Source of the DNA: AVCC01 sp039920865
GTDB taxonomy: Bacteria > Pseudomonadota > Gammaproteobacteria > Burkholderiales > Burkholderiaceae_D
NCBI GenBank assembly: GCA_039920865.1
Contig: JBDSCZ010000331.1
Coordinates: 1 to 19,877 of the forward strand
Length of the DNA stretch: 19,877 nucleotides
Direction: 5' to 3'
The first letter of the stretch is position 1, and every line of letters begins with the position of its first letter. Below are positions 6,821 through 12,956 of the stretch, in pieces. A program made the translations under genes and the position numbers. Under the pieces are notes generated by a model that was not told the origin of the DNA, made no database searches, and saw nothing but the letters and a program-made list of their open reading frames with translations.

Positions 6821-7722
6821 GCGCAGGCAACCAAAGCAGGCCGCAGCATCAGACCAACTGGGACTGGCGTGCCGCCGGTAATTTCATCGGAGGTGGCACC
6901 GGCAGCGGGCTGCTGGTGTTTGCCGCCATTTCCTCTGCCGCAGGATTGCCGCATGCAGCGCCGGTCGTGATTGCGCTGGCGCTGATCGCGCTCGGGTTGT
7001 TTTGCGTCTGGCTCGAAATTGGCCGGCCGTGGCGTTCGATGAATGTGATGCGGCATGTACGGACCTCGTGGATGACACGCGAATCGCTGCTGGCGCCGTT
7101 GCTGTTCGGCTCCGGCCTGATCGCGCTGGCGACCGGCAGCGCGGTTGCACTCTGGCTTGGCGCGCTGCTGGCAATGCTGTTTCTATATTGTCAGGCGCGC
7201 TTGCTGAACGCGGCCAAAGGGATCCCGGCCTGGCGCCAGAGACTGGTGGTGCCGCTGATCGTCGTGACCGGCCTGACCGAAGGCGCCGGAATGCTGGCGC
7301 TGTTGACGGCGTTGGCCGGTTCGCCGCATATGACCTGGTTGCTGGCGGCGCTGCTGGTCTTGCTGCTGCTGCGGGCGCTGCTGTGGCGCGCCTACCGCAA
7401 GAATCTGGCTGCGCATGGCGCGCCGCAACAGGCGCTGGCGGTGCTCGATCGGCTCGAATTGCCTTTCATCAAAATTGGCCATTGGGCGCTTGCTCCAGTG
7501 CTGCTGCTGCTACTGCTACTGCTGCAGCCGACGCTGGCGGCGGCGCAGTGGCTCACCGCACTGGCGGGCCTGATCGCGATGGTCGGCGGCTGGCTGTTCA
7601 AGTACACGCTGATCGTGCGCGCCGGCTATAACCAGGGCTATGCGCTGCCACACGTACCGGTGCGCGGCGGTGCAGGTCCGGGCAGCGGCCTGCCATCCCA
7701 ACCGGGCTGGAACAAATCCTAG
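6817..7722 (+). CDS. padD: NrfD/DmsC-type membrane anchor, PadD-like
   Basis: A 301-residue integral membrane protein with about eight hydrophobic segments, one of them an almost pure leucine run around 7500-7535. NrfD/DmsC-type anchors pass electrons between a four-cluster ferredoxin and the quinone pool. The tail (YALPHVPVRGGAGPGSGLPSQPGW) is a recognisable NrfD-like end; the tail is assigned to PadD by context. The ATG at 6817 overlaps the padC stop, giving translational coupling; longer upstream forms would run through padC and are rejected. In the known enzyme this subunit delivers electrons from phenylacetyl-CoA oxidation to quinone. Without padB alongside, its partner is uncertain: a padB elsewhere in the genome, or the PadE-I complex encoded next to it. 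Confidence 0.75.
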   Translation: MSAGNQSRPQHQTNWDWRAAGNFIGGGTGSGLLVFAAISSAAGLPHAAPVVIALALIALGLFCVWLEIGRPWRSMNVMRHVRTSWMTRESLLAPLLFGSGLIALATGSAVALWLGALLAMLFLYCQARLLNAAKGIPAWRQRLVVPLIVVTGLTEGAGMLALLTALAGSPHMTWLLAALLVLLLLRALLWRAYRKNLAAHGAPQQALAVLDRLELPFIKIGHWALAPVLLLLLLLLQPTLAAAQWLTALAGLIAMVGGWLFKYTLIVRAGYNQGYALPHVPVRGGAGPGSGLPSQPGWNKS

Positions 7723-7758
7723 TAAAGCATTGCCGAAGCAACCAACCAAGGGGTAGAA

Positions 7759-8331
7759 ATGGTCGAAATTCGCATACATGGTCGTGGCGGGCAGGGCGCA
7801 GTGATGGCGGGCGGCATCCTGGCGACCGCACTGGTGCTGGAGGGCAAGCACGTGATCGCGATTCCGTCGTTCGGTTTCGAGCGGCGCGGTGCGCCGGTGT
7901 CGAGCTTCCTGCGCTTCGATGAACGGCCGATCCGGCAGATGACCAATATCTATCATCCGAATTGCGTGCTGTGCATCGACCCGACGGTCGGCCGCGCCGC
8001 CAATATTTTCGACGGCATCCGCGATCATGCGGTGTGGGTGCAAACCACCGCCAAGCCGCTGGCCGAATTGCAGTTTCCGGCGCAGGTCGAAAGCGTCGGT
8101 TTGTGCGACGCGGTATCGATCGCGCTCGCGATCTTCAAGCGCTCGATCACCAACACCATCATGCTTGGCGCATTCGCGAAGACGACCGGCTTCGTCTCGC
8201 TCGACGCGTTGCAGCAGGCGGTGCAGGATTCCGATTTTCGTGACGCCGGCCTGCGCCAGAACATGGAGGCGCTGCAGTGCGGTTACAACGAGACTACGGT
8301 GCACCCGATAGAAAGAAAGGCTGCCGCATGA
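7759..8331 (+). CDS. padE: Phenylglyoxylate dehydrogenase, gamma subunit
   Basis: A 190-residue 2-oxoacid oxidoreductase gamma subunit. The hallmark HGRGGQGAVMAGGIL is at residues 7-21, followed by PSFGFERRGAPVSSFLR and TNTIMLGAFAKTTG. The enzyme oxidises phenylglyoxylate with CoA and NAD+ to benzoyl-CoA and CO2; in Azoarcus evansii it has five subunits, PadE, F, G, H and I, and all five are found here in that order. AAGGGG precedes the ATG at 7759, 36 bp after padD. Its stop overlaps the ATG of padF (ATGA at 8328). A closely related pyruvate or 2-oxoisovalerate enzyme would share these motifs; the complete five-gene set with PadH favours the Pad assignment. Confidence 0.85.
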   Translation: MVEIRIHGRGGQGAVMAGGILATALVLEGKHVIAIPSFGFERRGAPVSSFLRFDERPIRQMTNIYHPNCVLCIDPTVGRAANIFDGIRDHAVWVQTTAKPLAELQFPAQVESVGLCDAVSIALAIFKRSITNTIMLGAFAKTTGFVSLDALQQAVQDSDFRDAGLRQNMEALQCGYNETTVHPIERKAAA

Positions 8332-8705
8332 AACTACGGACTCCCTCACCCCCACCCCCTCTTTCAGAGGGCGAGGGGAGCGTCGCGGCGCCTATGGCGC
8401 GAAAATCGGTTGGCATGAGCCAGCAATCCAAGCCGATGTTCGACGCCTCGACCATTCCCGGCGACCTGTGTCCGATTGCCACCAAACTGAACCCAATGCT
8501 GCCCGGCGACTGGCGCAGCATGCGGCCGGTGGTCGACCGCGACAAGTGCGTCAAGTGCGCAGTGTGCTGGCTGTATTGCCCGGTGCAGTGCGTGGTCGAA
8601 AAAGCCGCTTGGTTCGATTTCGACCTTGCTACCTGCAAGGGCTGCGGTATCTGCATGCAAGAGTGTCCGCATGGCGCCATCAGCATGATCGAGGAGGTGG
8701 CATGA
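8328..8705 (+). CDS. padF: Phenylglyoxylate dehydrogenase, delta subunit (2[4Fe-4S]), with repeat-derived N-terminus
   Basis: The core is a two-cluster ferredoxin: CVKCAVCWLYCPVQC and CKGCGICMQECP, preceded by the delta-subunit signature DWRSMRPVVDRDKC. It passes electrons between the TPP site and PadH. The start is debatable. The ATG at 8328 overlaps the padE stop and has the purine-rich GAAAGAAAGG at a good distance, giving 125 residues. However, its first 29 codons are made of a GC-rich palindromic repeat (TPSPPPPLSEGEGS) that looks inserted. The ATG at 8415 (MSQQSKPMFD, 96 residues) is nearer to the expected core but has no ribosome site. I favour initiation at 8328 with a foreign leader peptide. 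The stop forms another ATGA at 8702. Confidence 0.8.
   Translation: MKLRTPSPPPPLSEGEGSVAAPMARKSVGMSQQSKPMFDASTIPGDLCPIATKLNPMLPGDWRSMRPVVDRDKCVKCAVCWLYCPVQCVVEKAAWFDFDLATCKGCGICMQECPHGAISMIEEVA
8341..8382. repeat. GC-rich palindromic repeat element, copy A
   Basis: The core is a perfect hairpin CCCTCT-ttc-AGAGGG (8357-8371), flanked by CTCCCTCACCCCCA on the left and GCGAGGGGAG on the right. It resembles the short intergenic palindromic repeats scattered in many proteobacterial genomes and copy B at 8720-8762. It lies inside the 5' end of padF, just after the ATGA overlap with padE, and is translated in frame as a proline/glutamate/glycine-rich leader. Confidence 0.65.
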
Positions 8706-8812
8706 AAACCTTGTCTAGCCTCGCCCTCATCTCCAGCCCCTCTCCCGAAACGGGAGAGGGGAGCTTCATGCGCACCTGCGGTACGGGTAATCGAATCGAG
8801 GAGGTCGCATGA
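8706..8812. repeat. Palindromic repeat element, copy B, flanked by an 18-nt duplication
   Basis: The core is a perfect 11-bp stem CCCCTCTCCCG-aaa-CGGGAGAGGGG (8737-8761). The 18 bases ending padF (ATCGAGGAGGTGGCATGA, 8688-8705) recur with one change at 8795-8812 (ATCGAGGAGGTCGCATGA), so the insert plus one copy is 107 bp, as after an insertion with target duplication. The duplicated piece carries the ribosome site and the ATGA stop/start. As a result a 36-codon frame (8702-8812) beginning MKTLSSLALIS and ending IEEVA bridges padF and padG with ATGA overlaps at both ends. I see no sign that this peptide has a function. Confidence 0.7.
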
Positions 8813-10032
8813 GTGCAGTATTGAAACCCAAGCCGGCATTTGCTGTTTGCGACGGCAATGAAGCTGCGGCGCTGGCGGTGGCGCTGTCGAATGTCGACAT
8901 GGTGGCGATCTACCCGATCACGCCGCAGTCGTCGCTGGTCGAATACCTGGCAAAATTCGCCGCCGACGGCAAACTGGATGCGGAGATCGTCGATGTCGAA
9001 GGCGAGCATTCGGTGCTATCGGTGCTGCACGGCGCCGCGCTGGCCGGCGCCCGCACCTACACTGCCACCTGCGGACCCGGGCTGGCGTTCATGTTCGAGC
9101 CGTACATGCGCACTCCCGGCATGCGCATGCCGCTGGTGATGACGATCGTCACGCGCGACACGCTGACGCCGCAGAGCGTCTGGGGCGGTCATCAGGATGC
9201 GATGTCAGTGCGCGAAGTCGGCTGGGTCCAGATGTATTGCGAGACGGTGCAGGAAGTGCTCGATACCACGATCATGGCGTACAAGATCGCCGAACACCAC
9301 GATGTGATGCTGCCGGTCAATGTCTGCCACGACGGCAATTACCTGTCGTACGGCGCGACCCGGGTCGAGCTGCCGGACCAGACCGAGGTGTCCGCGTTTC
9401 TCGGCACCCGCGATGTCAACTGGCACGCCGCGCTCGACCCCGAGCGGCCGATGGCAATCGACCCGCTGACCGGCGGTGCCGGCGGCCCCGGGCCGTCGCT
9501 GTTCGTGCGCTACCGCAAGGGTCAATGCGGCGGTATGCAGAATTCATTAAAAATTATCGAAGATGTCCACGCCGAATGGGGGCAGCGCTTCGGCCGCCAT
9601 CATGCGCCGCTGGTCGAGTCGTACCGGATGGACGACGCCGACTACGCGCTGGTCACGATCGGCTCGATGACCGGTGCCGCCAAGGATGCGGTGGATGAAG
9701 CGCGCGATCGCGGCCAGCGGGTCGGCCTGCTGAAGGTCAAGACCTTCCGGCCGTTCCCGGTGCAGGCGATGGTACGCGCGCTGGGCAGCGTGAAGGCGGT
9801 CGGCGTGGTCGATCGCTCGGTCAGCTTCGGCTGGAATTGCGGCCCCTTGTATCAGGAAATGCTCGGTGCGCTGTACCACGCGCCGGTGAAAATCCCGGCG
9901 ATGAGCTTCATCGGCGGGCTGGCCGGCGCCGATCTGACGACCGACCACTTCAGCCGCGTGATCGAGCGCACCGCGGCAATGGCCAACGGCGGCGCGCCGG
10001 GCGATACCGTGTGGATGAATGAACATGATTAG
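8809..10032 (+). CDS. padG: Phenylglyoxylate dehydrogenase, alpha subunit
   Basis: A 407-residue 2-oxoacid oxidoreductase alpha subunit. Motifs include AIYPITPQSSLVEYL (about residues 33-47), EGEHSVLSVLHGAALAGAR and TATCGPGLAFMFEP, followed by the C-terminal domain with DYALVTIGSMTG and VGLLKVKTFRPFP. It binds the substrate side of the TPP site together with PadI. GAGGAGG precedes the ATG at 8809; this ribosome site belongs to the right-hand copy of the duplicated sequence described for repeat copy B. The size agrees with the 47-kDa class alpha subunit of the Azoarcus enzyme. Its stop (TAG at 10030) is 10 bp before padH. Confidence 0.87.
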   Translation: MSAVLKPKPAFAVCDGNEAAALAVALSNVDMVAIYPITPQSSLVEYLAKFAADGKLDAEIVDVEGEHSVLSVLHGAALAGARTYTATCGPGLAFMFEPYMRTPGMRMPLVMTIVTRDTLTPQSVWGGHQDAMSVREVGWVQMYCETVQEVLDTTIMAYKIAEHHDVMLPVNVCHDGNYLSYGATRVELPDQTEVSAFLGTRDVNWHAALDPERPMAIDPLTGGAGGPGPSLFVRYRKGQCGGMQNSLKIIEDVHAEWGQRFGRHHAPLVESYRMDDADYALVTIGSMTGAAKDAVDEARDRGQRVGLLKVKTFRPFPVQAMVRALGSVKAVGVVDRSVSFGWNCGPLYQEMLGALYHAPVKIPAMSFIGGLAGADLTTDHFSRVIERTAAMANGGAPGDTVWMNEHD

Positions 10033-10042
10033 GAGCGGTGCC

Positions 10043-11311
10043 ATGCAGCAAACTGAATATTTGATAGTCGGCGCCAGCCATGCGGCGCTGGCCGCGGTGC
10101 AGGCGATCCGGATGCACGACCAGGCCGGCAGCGTGACGGTGGTGTCGAAGGACGATGCACTGCCGTATTCGCCGACCGTGCTGCCGTACGTGGTATCGGG
10201 CCGTTCCGACCCGCAGCGCGTGTTCCTGCGCGACGATGCCTATTTTTCGCAGCACCAGGTCGATTATCTGCAGGGGACGGCGGTGAGCGCGATCAGCGCC
10301 AGCGACAACCGGGCGCTGCTGAGCAACGGTGCTGAAATCGGCTACCGGAAACTATTACTGGCGACCGGCGCAGCGCCGCAGCTGCCGCCGGTGCCGGGAC
10401 TCGAGAGTGTCGATTACCATGTGCTGCGCAGCCTCGACGATGCGGTGCGGCTGCAGCAGGCGGTGGCCGGAACCCGGCAGGCGATCGTACTCGGCGCCGG
10501 CCTGGTCGGCATGCACGCGGCCGAGAATCTGGCCAAGGCCGGGGTCCAGGTGACCGTGGTCGAGATGCAGTCGACCGTGCTGGCCGGCTATTTCGACCGC
10601 GACGCTACCGCCATCATCGAGAGCGTGTTTGCCGCCAAGGGCGTGCGTTTGATGATGGGCAACAAAGTGGTGCGGCTGGCGCCTAATCCGAACAGTAAGA
10701 GCGAAAAGAGGGGCGTCCAGGTGACGCTGGCCGACGGCACCGAGCTGGCGGCCGACCTGCTTCTGGTATCGACCGGGGTGGCGCCGGTGATCGATTTTCT
10801 GGCCGGAGCCGGCATCGCCACCGAGCGCGGCATTCTGGTCGACGACACGATGCGCAGCACGATTGACAATATCTGGGCCGCCGGCGATGTAGCGCAGGCG
10901 CGCGGCTTCTTCGATGCCGGTGCCAAGATCATCAATGGCATCCTGCCCGACGCGGTCGAGCAGGGCAAGATCGCCGGCATGGCGATGGCCGGCGATCCGG
11001 CACTGAAACATTACCCCGGCGGCGTGCCGCTGAATACCTACAGCTTCTTCGGCCAGCAGGCGGTCTCGGTCGGCAGCCAGAGCGAAGGCGAGGTTGCTCG
11101 GCTGGAAGTCGATGCGGGCCGCAACAGCTACCTGAAGATCGTGATGAAGGACGGCTGCCTGACCGGCATTTTCGGTATCAACGTAGGGTTCGATCCGGGC
11201 GTGATGTGGCAGCTGATCCTGCGCCGGATCGACCTGACGCCGCTGCGCGAAAAATTTCTGGCCGAGCCGCAGCGCACTGCGCGCAGCCTGATGTCGAACA
11301 CCTGGAGATAA
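10043..11311 (+). CDS. padH: Phenylglyoxylate dehydrogenase, epsilon subunit (FAD/NAD(P) flavoprotein)
   Basis: A 422-residue pyridine nucleotide-disulphide oxidoreductase-like flavoprotein that would transfer electrons from the iron-sulphur clusters to NAD+. The FAD site is LIVGASHAALAAV (residues 7-19), a variant of GxGxxG with Ser-His in the middle. ATGAAP is at 107-112, the NAD site IVLGAGLVGMHAAE is at 148-161 and the second FAD motif WAAGDVA is at 278-284. There is no CxxxxC redox pair, as expected for the NADH:rubredoxin-reductase-like class. The start at 10043 has AGGAG 7 nt upstream; an upstream ATG at 10019 lies inside padG and lacks one. Its presence is the main reason to call this enzyme NAD-dependent PadEFGHI rather than a ferredoxin-dependent relative. 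Confidence 0.87.
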   Translation: MQQTEYLIVGASHAALAAVQAIRMHDQAGSVTVVSKDDALPYSPTVLPYVVSGRSDPQRVFLRDDAYFSQHQVDYLQGTAVSAISASDNRALLSNGAEIGYRKLLLATGAAPQLPPVPGLESVDYHVLRSLDDAVRLQQAVAGTRQAIVLGAGLVGMHAAENLAKAGVQVTVVEMQSTVLAGYFDRDATAIIESVFAAKGVRLMMGNKVVRLAPNPNSKSEKRGVQVTLADGTELAADLLLVSTGVAPVIDFLAGAGIATERGILVDDTMRSTIDNIWAAGDVAQARGFFDAGAKIINGILPDAVEQGKIAGMAMAGDPALKHYPGGVPLNTYSFFGQQAVSVGSQSEGEVARLEVDAGRNSYLKIVMKDGCLTGIFGINVGFDPGVMWQLILRRIDLTPLREKFLAEPQRTARSLMSNTWR

Positions 11312-11314
11312 CAG

Positions 11315-12646
11315 ATGGGAACTGCCTACAATACGATTGCGTTCAAGGCCGACCTGTGCGACGGCTGCAATGCCTGCATGACCGCCTGCGCCGAGGTCAA
11401 GGGCGGCAGCTGCGACGCCAGCAATTTCCTTGACAATTCACGCATCCAGATCGTTGCCGACGATGTTGGCGGCTACGGGCTGGCGCTGTGCCGGCAGTGC
11501 GGCGATCCGAAATGCGTTTCCAATTGCCCGGCCGGCGCACTGACCAGGGATGAGGCCAGCGGCGTGATCGGCTGGGATGGCGAAAAATGCGTGAACTGCC
11601 TGTTGTGCACGGTCGGCTGCAGCTACGGCGGCATAGTCCACAATCAGGACGCCGGGCACGTGGTCAAGTGCGACACCTGCGACGGCGACCCGGCCTGCGT
11701 CAAGGTCTGCCCCACCGGCGCACTGAAATACCTGACCACGTCGCGCATCTACAACGAGGTCGGCGCGCTGGAAGACCTGTTCGTGCCGGGACTGGCCGGC
11801 TGCCAAGGCTGCAACACCGAACTGATCATGCGCCATACGCTGCGCCGGGTCGGCTCCAACACCGTGCTGGCGACGCCGCCCGGCTGCATCCCTGGCATGG
11901 GTTCGGTCGGCTACAACGGACTGACCGGCACCAAGGTGCCGGTGTTTCACCCGCTGCTGACGAATACCGCCTCGATGCTGACCGGCATCAAGCGCCACTA
12001 CAAGCGCCAGGGACGCAAGGTAACCGCGATGGCGCTGGCCGGCGACGGCGGCGCTTCCGACGTCGGCTTCCAGTCGCTGTCCGGCGCAGCCGAGCGCGGT
12101 GAGCAGATCCTGTTCATCTGCGTCGATAACGAGGGCTACATGAATACCGGCATGCAGCGTTCCAGCTGCACCCCGTTCGGCGCCTGGACCACCACCACGC
12201 CGGTCGGCGAGCATGGCAAGGGCAAGACGCAGGACGCCAAGAACATGCCGGTGCTGATGATGATGCACAACTGCGCGTACGTGGCGACAGCGTCGACCGC
12301 GTTCATGGAAGACCTGTACGAAAAGCTGGACAAGGCGATCGCGGCGGCGGAAACCGGTTTTGCCTACCTGCATATCTATTCGCCGTGCACCACCGGCTGG
12401 CGCTTTCCGTCGCAGGCAAATATCGAGGTCGCGCGCAAGGCGGTCGAAACCAACTTCGTGATGCTGTGGGAATTCAATCCGCGCGACGGCCTGCAACTGA
12501 GCCGTCCGCTGGATCAGCCGTTGCCGCTGGTCGAATACCTTGAAGTGCTCGGCAAGTACCGTCATCTGGAACCCGATCAGGTCGCGCATATCCAGGCTTC
12601 GCTGGAACGCAACGTAGGCTTCATCAAGGGGTTGGCAAAAGCCTGA
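11315..12646 (+). CDS. padI: Phenylglyoxylate dehydrogenase, beta subunit: four-cluster ferredoxin domain fused to TPP-binding domain
   Basis: A 443-residue fusion. Residues 1-140 contain sixteen cysteines for four [4Fe-4S] clusters (C15/18/21/25, C59/62/67/71, C92/95/98/102, C119/122/128/132), a DmsB-like layout. The remainder is an oxidoreductase beta subunit with GLAGCQGCNTELI, the TPP motif GDGGASDVGFQSL and ICVDNEGYMNTGMQRS. It would decarboxylate phenylglyoxylate on TPP and route electrons towards PadH. It starts 3 bp after padH with GGAG upstream and is the last gene of the operon, followed at once by a strong terminator. The size fits the roughly 50-kDa beta subunit of the Azoarcus evansii enzyme. 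Confidence 0.87.
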   Translation: MGTAYNTIAFKADLCDGCNACMTACAEVKGGSCDASNFLDNSRIQIVADDVGGYGLALCRQCGDPKCVSNCPAGALTRDEASGVIGWDGEKCVNCLLCTVGCSYGGIVHNQDAGHVVKCDTCDGDPACVKVCPTGALKYLTTSRIYNEVGALEDLFVPGLAGCQGCNTELIMRHTLRRVGSNTVLATPPGCIPGMGSVGYNGLTGTKVPVFHPLLTNTASMLTGIKRHYKRQGRKVTAMALAGDGGASDVGFQSLSGAAERGEQILFICVDNEGYMNTGMQRSSCTPFGAWTTTTPVGEHGKGKTQDAKNMPVLMMMHNCAYVATASTAFMEDLYEKLDKAIAAAETGFAYLHIYSPCTTGWRFPSQANIEVARKAVETNFVMLWEFNPRDGLQLSRPLDQPLPLVEYLEVLGKYRHLEPDQVAHIQASLERNVGFIKGLAKA

Positions 12647-12667
12647 TTGAATGGCGAATAAGGCCGC

Positions 12668-12710
12668 AAAAATCATCGGCAGGGGCGTGCGCACCCTGCC
12701 GATGATTTTT
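12668..12710 (+). terminator. Rho-independent terminator of the pad operon
   Basis: A perfect 17-bp inverted repeat (AAAAATCATCGGCAGGG / CCCTGCCGATGATTTTT) with a 9-nt loop, ending in TTTTT, 22 bp after the padI stop. The A-run on the left would let it work on the opposite strand as well. Confidence 0.88.
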
Positions 12711-12810
12711 CCGCAAGTCATGATTCACGTTAGTACCTTGCCACACTGAAGTACCGAGCGCTTAATTTCACCCACCCACATCGCGGTACCGCCTGGTTAA
12801 AATATATATA

Positions 12811-12868
12811 ATAGAAATATAATGCATTATTTATTGTATGCGCTATACTGTATAGAAATATAATGCAT
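12811..12868 (+). promoter_or_regulatory. Direct repeats and palindrome upstream of iorA (candidate operator/promoter)
   Basis: The 17-mer ATAGAAATATAATGCAT occurs exactly twice, at 12811-12827 and 12852-12868, 41 bp apart (about four helical turns). Each copy contains TATAAT, which could be a -10 box. Between them is a perfect palindrome CTATAC-t-GTATAG (12843-12855) that overlaps the second repeat, and the first repeat extends into ATAATGCATTAT (12819-12830), also a perfect palindrome. No convincing -35 is seen, so activator-dependent control is a reasonable guess. Confidence 0.5.
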
Positions 12869-12956
12869 GTTACAATTCGCTGTTGGTAGCGGCAACATGC
12901 GCCTGGAGTAAGTGATTTGTGGTTCGTGCGATGCACGAAAGGTGAAGGGTATTGCA

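Larger units (their letters stand above)
12647..12956. other. Intergenic region between padI and iorA
   Basis: These 310 bp contain no gene I can support. They hold the pad terminator (12668-12710), then a GC-neutral stretch with nothing recognised (12720-12795), then a very AT-rich block (12798-12870) with a palindrome and direct repeats, and finally the iorA leader with AAGGG 7 nt before the ATG. Confidence 0.6.

Noticed and set aside
7495..7535. CTG-type trinucleotide run
   Set aside because: It is in frame within padD and encodes the leucine-rich core of a membrane helix, so it is low-complexity coding sequence and not an independent repeat element.
11438..12721. 427-codon minus-strand frame over padI
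   Set aside because: Same reason: it mirrors padI, has low-complexity composition and no ribosome site, and it would begin inside the terminator region.
12811..12868. CRISPR-like direct repeats
   Set aside because: There are only two copies of 17 bp in AT-rich DNA, with no array and no cas genes; operator or promoter function fits better.
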